From SHLQ01 sp964610745 (GTDB taxonomy: Bacteria > Actinomycetota > Acidimicrobiia > Acidimicrobiales > SHLQ01), in contig CAZSYL010000007.1 in NCBI GenBank assembly GCA_964610745.1, forward strand, positions 32,577-96,576: a stretch of 64,000 nucleotides of DNA, read 5' to 3'. Positions 44,288-54,020 of this stretch are shown piece by piece. The notes beneath the pieces are model-generated. The model saw only the letters and a program-made list of their open reading frames with translations, was not told the DNA's origin and made no database searches. Every line of letters begins with the position of its first letter. The stretch's first letter is position 1. Both the position numbers and the translations under genes were made by a program.

Positions 44288-45558
44288 CCAACAGGAACTG
44301 GTCCGCGAGGAGCCCCACTGATGCTGTCTTCGTCCACGACATCACCAGTGCGGAGGGTGAACGCCAAGCTGAGGATGACGGCGGCGACTACGCCGACGAG
44401 CATCAAGGTGGTGAGCGAGGTGATTTCCGCGAACCTTCCGCCGATCAGGTTTGCGATAGGAACCATGCCGCCGAAGGAGAGAATCCAAAGGGCGGCGATA
44501 CGACCGCGGACGCTTTCGGCCACGTGCTCCTGCCAATGAGAGGCAAGCGCTGTTGGAAGAATGAAGTAGAACAACGCGACGAGGAAGATCGCAATGTAGC
44601 CCAAGGCAATGTTGTCCAGTACTGCGAGCCAAGCGAGGCTTGCGGCAAAACCGAGCAGCGTGAGCTTGACGAGCAGAGGTCTCGGAAAGCTGAGCAATAT
44701 GGTGCTGACCAGGACCGCGCCCACCAGTGCGCCAGCGCCAAAGGTTGCATAGAACCAGGCGTACTGCTGGCTCTGGCTGTCAATCCCGAGATTCACTTCA
44801 GCAATTGCCGGAAGTTGGCCAACGAAAGGTAGGCAGAAGAGCGCGAACATCGCCATGAGAACGATCGGCCCCCGAACCTGCGGGGCATGTCGAACAATGC
44901 CGAAACCGCCGAAGATACGGTCGCTCAAGGTGGCAGCCTTGGCTGTTGGCTTTGGCAGGGCAAGCACGGCGACAGCGCCGATCACGACGAGGTAGGTCGC
45001 TGCGTTGATGGCGAAGAGCTCAGCAAACCCGAGCGTCGTTGCTAGGACGCCGCCGATTGCGGGGCCGACGACGCGGGCCGCGTTGAGCTGAACCGAGTTG
45101 AGCGATACGGCAGCTCGGATGTTCTCGGGCCCTGCGAGGAGCGGAAGCACAGATGTGAAGGCCGGGGCATAGAGACCCTGGCCAAGGCCGATGATGAAGA
45201 CGAGAAGGAGCAGGGTACCTTCACCGATCGTCCCGTCGATGAGAAACGCTGCGAGGACGAACGTCCAGCCCATCTGCCAGGCCTGGGTTACGAGCAGAAG
45301 GGTGCGTCGATTCATCGTGTCGGCGAGCGATCCGCCGATCAGCGACAGCACGCCGAGCGGTGCGAGCTGGGCAAAGATCAACTGGCCAAGGAAGGCACTT
45401 GAGCCGGTCAGCTCCCAGCCGAGGATTCCAAGGGCCGCGAACTGGAGCCACCGGCCGGAATTGGAGATGAAGGTCGCCGCGAGAAGGTTGCGGAACGGCT
45501 TAACGCTCAGCGCATCACGAGCCGTGCCCTGTGCTGGCGCACTCATCGATTCATCCAT
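44284..45558 (-). CDS. MFS transporter, DHA3/enterobactin-exporter-like (MFS_3)
   Basis: The 424-residue protein has about 12 membrane segments and MFS_3 motifs: FRNLLAATFISNSGRWLQ, GGSLADTMNRRTLL, NSVQLNAARVVGPAIGG and ESVRGRIAALW. It is preceded by the molybdenum hydroxylase genes on the same strand, 25 bases from the small subunit, so it may move the hydroxylase substrate or product. Starts at 45567 (GTG), 45558 (ATG) and 45546 (ATG) are all possible; 45558 is taken here. Confidence 0.88.
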   Translation of the reverse strand: MDESMSAPAQGTARDALSVKPFRNLLAATFISNSGRWLQFAALGILGWELTGSSAFLGQLIFAQLAPLGVLSLIGGSLADTMNRRTLLLVTQAWQMGWTFVLAAFLIDGTIGEGTLLLLVFIIGLGQGLYAPAFTSVLPLLAGPENIRAAVSLNSVQLNAARVVGPAIGGVLATTLGFAELFAINAATYLVVIGAVAVLALPKPTAKAATLSDRIFGGFGIVRHAPQVRGPIVLMAMFALFCLPFVGQLPAIAEVNLGIDSQSQQYAWFYATFGAGALVGAVLVSTILLSFPRPLLVKLTLLGFAASLAWLAVLDNIALGYIAIFLVALFYFILPTALASHWQEHVAESVRGRIAALWILSFGGMVPIANLIGGRFAEITSLTTLMLVGVVAAVILSLAFTLRTGDVVDEDSISGAPRGPVPVG

Positions 45559-45583
45559 CCCTTCCACGCTAGGGACTCGGTGG

Positions 45584-46066
45584 CTACTTCAGCTCCACAG
45601 AGGTCTGGATAACCGAATCGAGGATCCTCGCATAGCCGGTACAGCGGCAAAGGTTGCCGGAGAGTCCAATGCGGATCTCCTCTTCGGTCGGTGTTGGGTT
45701 CTCGTCGAGCAACGCTGTGGCCGACATCAACATGCCGGGCGTACAGAACCCGCACTGAACGCCACCCGCTGCAAGGATGTTGCGCTGAAGGGGGGAGAGG
45801 TCATCTTTCCCCGCGAGCCCTTCAACAGTTGTGATCTCTCGCCCCTGTGCCTGAGCTGCGAGGTACGAACATGAGTTGACTGGCCGACCATCGAGAAGCA
45901 CCATGCAAGCTCCGCATTCGCAGTCGTCGCAGCCTTCTTTGGTGCCCGTCAGGCCGATCTCGGTTCGTAACACGGTCGACAGGGTTCGATCGGTTTCGAT
46001 GGCGACAGGGTAGGGGACGCCGTTGACCTGCAGTGTCACCGCCTGCGGCTCAGAGTTGGTGCTCAT
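45584..46066 (-). CDS. Molybdenum hydroxylase small subunit, (2Fe-2S)2 protein
   Basis: The 160-residue protein carries two iron-sulfur motifs. The plant-ferredoxin-type site is EGCDDCECGACMV with a later Cys (NSC). The second cluster is CGFCTPGMLM with LCRCTGY. It passes electrons between the molybdopterin and FAD subunits of a xanthine-dehydrogenase-family enzyme. Its start overlaps the FAD subunit stop by 4 bases. Length is typical for CoxS-type subunits. Confidence 0.95.
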   Translation of the reverse strand: MSTNSEPQAVTLQVNGVPYPVAIETDRTLSTVLRTEIGLTGTKEGCDDCECGACMVLLDGRPVNSCSYLAAQAQGREITTVEGLAGKDDLSPLQRNILAAGGVQCGFCTPGMLMSATALLDENPTPTEEEIRIGLSGNLCRCTGYARILDSVIQTSVELK

Positions 46067-46959
46067 GATTGTGCTCCTACACCGAGGGCTCGGTTGACGG
46101 GGACAGAGATGACCTCGCCAGAGGCACGCCGTGCGGCAGCCTCGACGGCTCGGCGTGCCATGACTCCGATCATCTTGCGACGGTACCGATCCGATGCTCG
46201 CAGGTCGCTGATGGGGGAGGCCTGTTCGGACGCTGCTTCGGCAACGGCCTTGAGCGTGGCCTCATCAACCGGCTTTCCTACACAGTGATCGAGATCACTT
46301 ACCGAGAGGATCGTTGGTGCAACGGCGGTGAGCGCTACTCGCACCGAGGCGATTGCATCGCCGTCGAGTGTGACCGCCGCGGCAGCCCCGACGATGGCGA
46401 TCTCCATCGCTCGTCGGTATTCGAGTCGGACGTAGGCGCTTCCACTCGTATCGGGCAGGTTCGTCACGATGAGAGCAGTGCAGAGCTCGTCATCTGAAGC
46501 ACTCGTGCGACCAGGAGCAATCCATAGTTCGTCGACATCGACCAACCGGGTGTCCTCCGTCGTGCGAAGCTCAGCTCGAGCCCCGAGGACGACGAGCGGA
46601 GCACCGGTGTCCATCGCGGGCGACCCGTTCATGACGTTGCCGCCGATCGTTCCAACATTTCGGGTGGCGGGCGATCCCACCAATGCTGCGGCATCGGCAA
46701 GGCCGGTGAAGCGGCCAACGACTGTTGGGTCCGTCATTAGGGTTGCGTGGGTAACACCCGAACCAATGCGAGTGCTGCCTTCTTCGCGGCCAATCTGCGC
46801 GAGTTCGCTGACCCGGTCGATCGCGATGAGGTGTTCGGGAAGCTCGCCTTTGCCCTGTCGGGCACCGACGACTAGATCGGTTCCGCCCGCTATTGGTCGG
46901 GCGCCGTTGCTCAATCCAACAAGGACATCCTCGACCGTCGTTGCGATAGTCATGCTCAT
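46063..46959 (-). CDS. Molybdenum hydroxylase FAD-binding medium subunit
   Basis: The 298-residue protein has the FAD-binding PCMH motifs AGGTDLVVGARQG and TIGGNVMNG and a CO-dehydrogenase flavoprotein C-terminal domain. It overlaps both neighbours by 4 bases (large upstream, small downstream). Gene order large-medium-small is one of the usual orders for this family. Confidence 0.93.
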   Translation of the reverse strand: MSMTIATTVEDVLVGLSNGARPIAGGTDLVVGARQGKGELPEHLIAIDRVSELAQIGREEGSTRIGSGVTHATLMTDPTVVGRFTGLADAAALVGSPATRNVGTIGGNVMNGSPAMDTGAPLVVLGARAELRTTEDTRLVDVDELWIAPGRTSASDDELCTALIVTNLPDTSGSAYVRLEYRRAMEIAIVGAAAAVTLDGDAIASVRVALTAVAPTILSVSDLDHCVGKPVDEATLKAVAEAASEQASPISDLRASDRYRRKMIGVMARRAVEAAARRASGEVISVPVNRALGVGAQS

Positions 46960-49238
46960 GAGCTCACCTCCGAATCAGCCATGGCTTGCCAAACCCGTTC
47001 GGCGGTCATTGGAAGCTCTCGAACGCGAACGCCGGTCGCGTTCGCAATTGCATTGTTGACCGCGCCACAAGTTGCGACGTTGGGTGCCTCGGCGAGGCCT
47101 TTGGCGCCGCGCGGACCAGCATTTTCGGTATAGATTTCGACGAACTGGGCGGTGATCTTTGGAGCATCAGCAATGGTCTGCAACTTGTACTCGAGCAGCC
47201 CCGCGTTTAGCTGGTTGCCATCCTCGTCGTAGCGGGTTCCCTCGGTGAGGGCCTGGCCCACGCCCATCATGACACCGCCCTCGACCTGCCCGTGAGCTGC
47301 GACGGGATTGAGGATCGTGCCTGAATCGTGGGCTGCGTGGACTTCGAGAACCCGGGTCACGCCCGTGTCGGGGTCGACGCGCACTCGTGCGACGTGACAC
47401 GAGAACTGCGGGGCAAGCCACGATGAAAATCCCTGCTCGCCGAGACAGGTGGAGCCCGTGATCTCGGGCCACTCGAGTGAATCCGCTGACGCGCTACCGA
47501 GCAACTCACCGGTTTCGCTGGTTGAGGCAAGTTCGACAATCGGGATAGTAATTGCGGGTGACCCCGCAACCGATGCGGTGCCGCTCTCGAGGACGATGTC
47601 CGATACGTTCGCTTCGAGTTGGGCCGCGGCAAGCTCCTTGAGTTGCTCGGCGATCATCCGAGTTGCCTTCTCGACGGCGCGTCCGTGGTTGAAGAGTGTT
47701 TGCGATCCGCTCGATCCCGGGCCAGCGGGTGCGGCGCCAGTGTCCTGGTAGATGAGCTCAACTGCCGTCTCGTCGATGCCGAGCTCATCGGCGGCGAGCA
47801 TCCGCAACGTCATGACCGAACCAGTGCCGCACTCGCTTGCGCCGGTAATGACCTGCACGGTGCCGTCGTCGTGGAGTTTGGCATAGGCCCCAGCCGGCGC
47901 CGCGAAGCTGGGCCACCAGCCGACCGAGATGCCGAGCGCTTCACTCTCGGGAAGCTCAGCTCCCCAGCCCGCTGCCGTCGTTGCCAGCTCGAGGCACTGG
48001 TCTAGGCCGATCTCGTCGTAGATCTGGCCAACAACTCCGGTGCTTCCGGTAGTCACGATGTTCCGGCGCCGAAATTCGAGCGCATCCATGCCAATGGCGT
48101 TGGCTACCTCGTCGGTGTGCGACTCGGCGGCCCAACAGCCCTGAGGCGCGGTCGGCGCTCGGACCGATCCGGACGGTTGGTGATTGGTGTAGATCAACTT
48201 CGCGTCGATATGGACGTTTGGGATGACATAGGGCCCGGCCACGTGCATGGCAGCAGCTTGAGCAAAGAAGGATGAGTCGGCCATGTACGCACCGTTATCG
48301 AGGAGGATCTCGCCAGTGCGGGCAACGATCGACCCCTCGGCGTCGACACCGGTGGTGATGTCGATGATCATGCTTTCCCGGCGCCGATCGGGTGCAATGA
48401 ACTCCTCCCACCGGGAGAAGACGAGCTTCACCGGCCTTTTCGCCTCTCGGGCCAAGGCCGCAACGTGGGGTTCGAAGTGAGCTCCGCACTTACCGCCGAA
48501 ACCTCCGCCGATGTGAGGAGCGACGATCCGCACCTTCGAGGTGGGAAGTTCTAGGGTTTCGCATACTCCGGCACGGGCGTCGAAGGGAACCTGTGTACTG
48601 GTCCAGATGGTCACCCTGTCGCCTTCCCACTGGGCGATGACCGCCCGTGGCTCGATCGGTGTCGCATGGCTGGCATCGGCGAGGTAGCGACTGTGAACAA
48701 CGGTGTCCGCCGTCGCCATTGCGGTCTCGGCATCGCCCCTCTCGATCGACGAGTGGGTGGCGATGTTGCCGCTGTGGGGAGTGTCGCCGGTGACCTCGTA
48801 GCTGTCGACCTCTTGATGAACAAGCGGCGAATCGGGTTTGATCGCCGCCTGAAGATCGGTCACGGGGGTGAGCGGTTCGACTTCGAGCACGATCGCGTCG
48901 AGCGCCTGCTGAGCAATATCGGCGTTGATCGCAGCGACCGCCGCGACGACCTCACCTTCGAAACGAATGGTGTCGGTCGCGAACAAGGTCCGATCGGCGA
49001 GCCCATAGCTGTAGCGGACATCGGGGACATCGGCCGCGGTGAGGACGGCGGAAACTCCGGGAATAGCTCTGGCAGCTTCGACATCAAGCCGGGTAATGCG
49101 CCCATGGCTGACTCCGCCGTACTTGAACTTGGCCACGAGCTGACCGGTCAAGGTCATGTCTGCGGTGTAACGCCCAGATCCAGTCACTTTGTCTGGGCCG
49201 TCCGCTCGGACGAATTCGGGAAGATCGGTGACGGCCAT
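46956..49238 (-). CDS. Molybdopterin-binding large subunit of a xanthine-dehydrogenase-family hydroxylase
   Basis: The 760-residue protein has the typical domains: an N-terminal 'hammerhead' (GSGRYTADM), then GGGFGGKCG in the molybdopterin region, the active-site loop SVRAPTAPQGCW, and the late catalytic Glu in KGLAEAPNV. The loop differs from CO dehydrogenase (which carries the AYxCSFR or AYRGAGR signature), so CO is not the substrate. Purine, aldehyde, nicotinate- or isoquinoline-like hydroxylation are all possible. The ATG at 49238 is taken; a TTG one codon upstream is in frame. Confidence 0.93.
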   Translation of the reverse strand: MAVTDLPEFVRADGPDKVTGSGRYTADMTLTGQLVAKFKYGGVSHGRITRLDVEAARAIPGVSAVLTAADVPDVRYSYGLADRTLFATDTIRFEGEVVAAVAAINADIAQQALDAIVLEVEPLTPVTDLQAAIKPDSPLVHQEVDSYEVTGDTPHSGNIATHSSIERGDAETAMATADTVVHSRYLADASHATPIEPRAVIAQWEGDRVTIWTSTQVPFDARAGVCETLELPTSKVRIVAPHIGGGFGGKCGAHFEPHVAALAREAKRPVKLVFSRWEEFIAPDRRRESMIIDITTGVDAEGSIVARTGEILLDNGAYMADSSFFAQAAAMHVAGPYVIPNVHIDAKLIYTNHQPSGSVRAPTAPQGCWAAESHTDEVANAIGMDALEFRRRNIVTTGSTGVVGQIYDEIGLDQCLELATTAAGWGAELPESEALGISVGWWPSFAAPAGAYAKLHDDGTVQVITGASECGTGSVMTLRMLAADELGIDETAVELIYQDTGAAPAGPGSSGSQTLFNHGRAVEKATRMIAEQLKELAAAQLEANVSDIVLESGTASVAGSPAITIPIVELASTSETGELLGSASADSLEWPEITGSTCLGEQGFSSWLAPQFSCHVARVRVDPDTGVTRVLEVHAAHDSGTILNPVAAHGQVEGGVMMGVGQALTEGTRYDEDGNQLNAGLLEYKLQTIADAPKITAQFVEIYTENAGPRGAKGLAEAPNVATCGAVNNAIANATGVRVRELPMTAERVWQAMADSEVSS

Positions 49239-49298
49239 CAACGCTCCTGGCTCTGTTTCGCGGCGAACGATTGCATTCTCACACGTGTGCGGTAACTT

Positions 49299-49318
49299 TC
49301 CTCGTGTTTAAACGAGGA
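49299..49318. terminator. Hairpin after oleD, weak terminator candidate
   Basis: TCCTCGT (49299-49305) pairs with ACGAGGA (49312-49318) around GTTTAA. It lies 8 bases beyond the oleD stop on the minus strand. The T-tract expected for termination is missing. Confidence 0.35.
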
Positions 49319-49326
49319 GAATGCGA

Positions 49327-50322
49327 CTACGAGCTCAGCTGGGGCGAGTCGGCTTGGCCGCGCTCGTGAGCAGCGAGAAGGTTGAAGCCTTCTTCGAGCG
49401 ATATCGCGGGCGTCCAGTTGAGGGAGCGACGTGTATCGCGCTGGTCGAACCAGTGGGCTGTCGAGAGCTGTTCGGCACCGAACGCTGTGATTGGCGGTTC
49501 GTCATCCCGGCCGGTGCGAGCCCAAATCCTCTCGGCGATTGAACCGCCGAAGACCGCGACCTTGCGCGGGACGCTTCGTGGAGACCAGTCGACGCCAGCG
49601 GCATCGGTGATGCGGGCTATGAGTTCATGGATGGTGCGGGGCTCACCATTGGAGACCACAAAGGCTCGCCCGCCGAGGTTTGGGCACTCGTCGATCGCGG
49701 CGACCATGGCATCGGCAGCGTTGTCGACCCACGTGACATCGACGAGCGCGAGACCCGAGCCGATGAGGGGCATGCGGCCGCTGCGGGCGCGGTCAAGAAT
49801 GCGCTCGACGAGTTGTGTGTCTCCGGGTCCGATGACGAGGTGAGGTCGGATCGCTACGACCGGCATGGCCTCGGTCGATGCGCCGAGCGCGATCTTCTCA
49901 GCCATGGCCTTGCTAGTCGCGTATGGCCCGGTCGTTGCATCCGGGTCCGCTGGTTCGGCTCCGGCCCCGATGATCGATTCACCGCCGTGGGCAACCGACG
50001 GAGAGGAGATGTAGACGAACCGGGTTACGCCTGCCTGTCGAGCGGCGGAGATCACGTTGGTTGTGCCCTCGACGTTTATCTCGACGTATTCGTCGAGCTC
50101 GCCGACGATGTCGACCTTGGCCGCGAGATGGATCACCGCATCCTGGCCCGAAGTGGCGTCGGTGACCGCGTCGATGTTGGTAACCGAGCCTCGGTACTCG
50201 GTGACTCCCGCCAAGCCTGACGCCGAACGTTGGAGGGTGGAAACAACGTCGCCGCGGGCGAGCAGCCTTTGGACGACCGCCTTGCCGATCATGCTGGTAG
50301 CACCGGTGACGAGGACCTTCAT
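49327..50322 (-). CDS. oleD: OleD: NAD(P)-dependent 2-alkyl-3-oxoalkanoate reductase
   Basis: The 331-residue extended SDR starts at ATG 50322 (MKVLVTGATSMIG), two bases after the oleBC stop. The cofactor motif is TGATSMIG (6-13) and the catalytic pair is YATSK (Tyr134, Lys138). In olefin synthesis OleD reduces the 2-alkyl-3-keto acid made by OleA to the beta-hydroxy acid (established in Xanthomonas and others). The gene neighbourhood (oleA, oleBC) supports this over a steroid dehydrogenase. Shares a promoter with oleA by layout. Confidence 0.88.
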   Translation of the reverse strand: MKVLVTGATSMIGKAVVQRLLARGDVVSTLQRSASGLAGVTEYRGSVTNIDAVTDATSGQDAVIHLAAKVDIVGELDEYVEINVEGTTNVISAARQAGVTRFVYISSPSVAHGGESIIGAGAEPADPDATTGPYATSKAMAEKIALGASTEAMPVVAIRPHLVIGPGDTQLVERILDRARSGRMPLIGSGLALVDVTWVDNAADAMVAAIDECPNLGGRAFVVSNGEPRTIHELIARITDAAGVDWSPRSVPRKVAVFGGSIAERIWARTGRDDEPPITAFGAEQLSTAHWFDQRDTRRSLNWTPAISLEEGFNLLAAHERGQADSPQLSS

Positions 50323-50324
50323 GA

Positions 50325-52889
50325 TCAGATCTTCTCCATTGGCTTGCCCGCGAGAATGTCGCTCGCCCACTCGCGGAGACGCCCGCGGTTGATCTTTGAG
50401 TTGTGTCTACGGTCGACCGGCATGGCGGGCACGCTCAAGATAGCCACGACGTCGAGGTCGATCGTCTCGCGGGTGATGCAGCGAATCGAATCGATCAGCG
50501 CAATGTCTGCGAGGCCCGCTTTCTTTGGAGGATCGTCCAGCTGCACAACCGCAACGACCTGTTGCATGTTCTCCGGGCCAACGCCAACGATCGCGGCCAT
50601 CGTCACCGCGGGGAGGGTTTCAATCGCTTGTTCGGTGCGGACCGGCGCGATGGGCCCGTTCGTGGTGTCGAGCACGTCGACCAGCCGGCCTCCCATCCAA
50701 AGGCGGCCCGAATCATCGAGGTGTCCAACATCGCCGGTGTTGTGCCAACCGCGTGGTTGCGAGGCGAGAAAGGTCGTGTGCCAAAGGCGGTCATAACCTT
50801 CCCGAGCATGGGCAGCCCGAACGACGATCTCGCCAAAATCAGCGCGGCCATCGACCGTGCCGTCGCCGAGCGGACGGATCTGTACATCGATGCCCGGGAC
50901 TGGTTTACCAACGCACACACCGTTTCCGGTTCCGGCCTCGTGGATTTCGGGGAGGCTGATCGTCGATACCGGCAGGATTTCGGTCATGCCGTACGGCGTG
51001 TAGGCAACGGCGTTGGGGAACACCTGCTGGGCCTGGTCGAACAGATCGGTGCGGATCGGCGCTCCTGCAGACAGCAACAATCGCACGTTGGCGAGTGCAT
51101 CGAGGTGCCTCGCTGGAATGTCGGTCCGGGTGCCGATGATGCTCGTCAGGGCCGCGGGCGAGGCGAAGACGAGCGTCGCGTCAACAGCGGCGACCGCTTC
51201 GGTGAGCGTGGTCGAGGTCAGGCTCGCCGGGGCCGAAACATCCATGTCGGGCACGACCGAGGTGATCCCGAGCATCGGGCCATAGAGCGCAAAGGGAGCA
51301 AATGCTGCAACGAGCGAGTCTTGCGCGGTGATCTTGTAGAGCTCGGCGATGATGTCTCGCTGGGCGCCGATTTGACCGTGGGTGTAAAGCACGCCCTTTG
51401 ACGGCCCGGTCGACCCCGAGGTGAAGACCACAGCGGCCAGATCACTCTCGTTGGGGAGCGGACGGTCAGGATCGACCGTGGCTTCTGCACAGAGCGTTTG
51501 TAGATCGCCGCCGACACTGAAGAGACGGGATTGTGCCTCGTTGAGGGGGGCGAGTGCCAGTCGTTGTCCGGGCCAGCGCAGAGTGCGGGCCGCCGCGAGA
51601 GCTCGGCTGATGCCGATCAGATATTTGGGGTTCGCGGCCTTCACGGCCGCGGTCATTTGGGGCGGCGTGAGAGCGCCGTCGACGAGAACGGCGACGGCGC
51701 CGAGACGCCAGCAGCCGTAGACGATGGTGGCGAGATCGATCCCGGGAGGGACCATGACGCCAATGCGGTCACCGGGGAGTACGCCATGTCGGGCAAGGCC
51801 CGCTGCGGTGGCCTCGATCCGCTTCGAGAAGTCGCCGAAGGTAATGGCGTTTTGGTCGCCGGTCATCTCGGCTATCGCTAGCTGATCGGTGCGGTCGGCC
51901 GTGGAGAGCCGTTCGAGCAGGCGGGTCTCGGTCAGCGCGGAGACGACCGGTGCCTCGCGGTTCTTAAGTGTGCCGATCCAATCGACGACGGCGTCGGCGG
52001 CCGGAGCGTCTTCGGTGACGAAGTGACTTGCGTTGGGCCAACGGTGCACATCTGCGTGCGGGAGACGCTCTTCGAGGTCGTGAAGGTAGAGGTCGGAGAA
52101 GACGGGATCTTTGGCTCCCCACAGGAGCAGCGCCGGTGTGTTGGCAAGGTGTTCGAGTCCCTCGGCAATCGCGTCGAGCGCCTCGGATGAGGGATGGTCA
52201 TCCTCGAGTGGAATGTCTTCGACAAAGTCTCCAATTGCTTTGCGTCGTTCCTTCGTCTCATACGGAGCGAGGAAACCTTCGCGAATCTCTTTCGGTGTCC
52301 GTGGCCTGGACATTTCGAATGCGCCGGTGATGAAGGCCGTGGTGTCGACGGTGGTGCGTTGGAGGGCCGCCTTTGAACGGGCCATTCGAATGATTCGCGG
52401 TGCCGCTGCGTCTTTGGGTTGGTGGACGGCGGTGTTGGTGAGTACAACGCCACCTAGCTGATGGAGGTGGCGCAGACCCCAGCCGAGGGAGATGGGGCCA
52501 CCCCAGTCATGGGCGACGGTGACGACCGGTCCGGTCAATTCGAGATGGGTGGTGAGCGCGGTCAGGTCATCGACGCGTTGAGCCAGACGGCGTCGGGTGC
52601 CGGTCCGGTCAGAGAACCCCATGTCGAGGTGGTCGACGGCGATGCCTCGAACGCCAGGCGGAAGGTTCGCGAGCAGGTTGCGCCACAGGTAGGACCATGA
52701 CGGGTTGCCGTGGACGCACAACAAGGTGAGCTCGAATTTTTCTTCCGCGACGGTCTGTGTGTCGAGGAAGTGAAAGGTTCGGGGGATCCCGTCGATCTCA
52801 ACGGTTTCGAGTCGGGACCAGTTGAGGTTGAGGCCCGCCAGGCCACTGGGTGGGAGCCGAGCCGCATCGAGCGGCTCGGGGGTTACCAC
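50325..52889 (-). CDS. oleBC: OleBC fusion: beta-lactone synthetase plus beta-lactone decarboxylase
   Basis: The 854-residue protein fuses two enzymes. The N-terminal alpha/beta hydrolase (about 1-305) has LCVHGNPSWSYLW and the haloalkane-dehalogenase-like nucleophile Asp in VAHDWGGP (about residue 128), with the catalytic His near NASHFVTED. The C-terminal AMP-dependent ligase (about 335-854) has TSGSTGPSKG (about 489), YGMTEILPV and GWHNTGDVG. OleC makes a cis-beta-lactone from the beta-hydroxy acid and OleB removes CO2 to give the cis-olefin. The fusion is the actinobacterial form known from Micrococcus luteus. It overlaps oleA by 7 bases. Confidence 0.93.
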   Translation of the reverse strand: MVTPEPLDAARLPPSGLAGLNLNWSRLETVEIDGIPRTFHFLDTQTVAEEKFELTLLCVHGNPSWSYLWRNLLANLPPGVRGIAVDHLDMGFSDRTGTRRRLAQRVDDLTALTTHLELTGPVVTVAHDWGGPISLGWGLRHLHQLGGVVLTNTAVHQPKDAAAPRIIRMARSKAALQRTTVDTTAFITGAFEMSRPRTPKEIREGFLAPYETKERRKAIGDFVEDIPLEDDHPSSEALDAIAEGLEHLANTPALLLWGAKDPVFSDLYLHDLEERLPHADVHRWPNASHFVTEDAPAADAVVDWIGTLKNREAPVVSALTETRLLERLSTADRTDQLAIAEMTGDQNAITFGDFSKRIEATAAGLARHGVLPGDRIGVMVPPGIDLATIVYGCWRLGAVAVLVDGALTPPQMTAAVKAANPKYLIGISRALAAARTLRWPGQRLALAPLNEAQSRLFSVGGDLQTLCAEATVDPDRPLPNESDLAAVVFTSGSTGPSKGVLYTHGQIGAQRDIIAELYKITAQDSLVAAFAPFALYGPMLGITSVVPDMDVSAPASLTSTTLTEAVAAVDATLVFASPAALTSIIGTRTDIPARHLDALANVRLLLSAGAPIRTDLFDQAQQVFPNAVAYTPYGMTEILPVSTISLPEIHEAGTGNGVCVGKPVPGIDVQIRPLGDGTVDGRADFGEIVVRAAHAREGYDRLWHTTFLASQPRGWHNTGDVGHLDDSGRLWMGGRLVDVLDTTNGPIAPVRTEQAIETLPAVTMAAIVGVGPENMQQVVAVVQLDDPPKKAGLADIALIDSIRCITRETIDLDVVAILSVPAMPVDRRHNSKINRGRLREWASDILAGKPMEKI

Positions 52890-53905
52890 TGAACTTCGAG
52901 CATCGCGGTGTTGAGGCCCGAACCCATGCCTTGTAGCAGGACGCTGTCGCCGGTCTTGAGCGTGTCAGCAACCGATGCCAGCGTGATCGGAATCGCTGCC
53001 GGGCCGATGTTGCCCAGGGTGGGGAAACTGCGCGGGACGCGATCGCTGTCGATGCCGAGGGTGTCGATGACCGCCTGAGTATGGACTTCGGAAACCTGGT
53101 GGAGGATGTAGTACGTCATGTCGAACCAACCTGGCTTCTCGCCAGCGTCGTCCCAGGCAAGCTTTGCGGTTTCCGTGCCGGCCTCGAGTAGGCCGCGGGT
53201 ATCGGTGCTCATGCCGTTCAGGCTGCCGACGCACAGTTCGTGGTATTGGGTTGCGGCTCGAAAGAAGCCGCCCACCACGCGGTGACTTCCAGGATTTTCC
53301 GAATGACGTCCGAGCACCATCGCAGCGGCGCCCGAGCCGAGGGTGAGGGTGGCGAAGTTCGAGAACAGGTCATCGATCGATGCTTCTTCGGAGATCAGCT
53401 TGTCGAGTGTGTTCTTGTAGATCTCGCGGGTTCCTTCACCGTCGACGATCAGAACGTAATCGGTCTGTCCGGAGGCAAGGATGTGGCCCGCCATGTGGAT
53501 GCCGTTGAGAAACCCGAGGCATGCGTTTGAGAGGTCGAAGTTGGTGCACGCCGAAGACAGTTTTAGTTTGTCGTGGACAGTGACGGCACTCGACGGTTCG
53601 AGGCGCTCTCGGCAGACGCTCGTGTCGATCATCAGGCCGATGCGGCTTCGGTCGATTCCTGCGCTCTGGATGGCCTTTTCACCGGCCATTGCCGCGGCGT
53701 CCATGAACGAGGTGCCCTCATGCCACATGCGGCGTTCTTTGATTCCGGCGAGGGATCCAAGGAGCCCTGGCTCGGCACCGGTGGCTTCATAAAATGGTGC
53801 GAGTTTCTTGTCGATAGCTTCGGAAGTGATGATCTCGGGAGCAAGTTCAGCCTCGAGTGAGACAATGCCTAGATCGTCGAATGTGAAGCTTGCGTTGCCC
53901 GTCAT
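52883..53905 (-). CDS. oleA: OleA: head-to-head acyl-CoA condensing thiolase
   Basis: The 340-residue enzyme starts at ATG 53905, preceded by AAAGGAA; the frame runs further up but the added sequence is not OleA-like. The thiolase-superfamily triad is Cys129 (SNACLGF), His269 (LHQVSEVHT) and Asn299 (LGNIGPAA), and Glu103 (RERLEPSS) matches the glutamate OleA uses as base. OleA joins two fatty acyl-CoAs head-to-head into a 2-alkyl-3-keto acid. With oleBC and oleD it forms a complete long-chain olefin pathway. It is divergent from the DUF3179 gene with 115 bases between. Confidence 0.92.
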   Translation of the reverse strand: MTGNASFTFDDLGIVSLEAELAPEIITSEAIDKKLAPFYEATGAEPGLLGSLAGIKERRMWHEGTSFMDAAAMAGEKAIQSAGIDRSRIGLMIDTSVCRERLEPSSAVTVHDKLKLSSACTNFDLSNACLGFLNGIHMAGHILASGQTDYVLIVDGEGTREIYKNTLDKLISEEASIDDLFSNFATLTLGSGAAAMVLGRHSENPGSHRVVGGFFRAATQYHELCVGSLNGMSTDTRGLLEAGTETAKLAWDDAGEKPGWFDMTYYILHQVSEVHTQAVIDTLGIDSDRVPRSFPTLGNIGPAAIPITLASVADTLKTGDSVLLQGMGSGLNTAMLEVQW

Positions 53906-54020
53906 GAATTCCTTTGTCCATCGGCCAAACAAAAGGCCCGTCAGATCATTGCACGCTAGGGCCGCGAAAGCAGGATTGGTCGCCGGGAAGAAGCTGACGG
54001 GCGATGGTGTTGTTTTCGTC

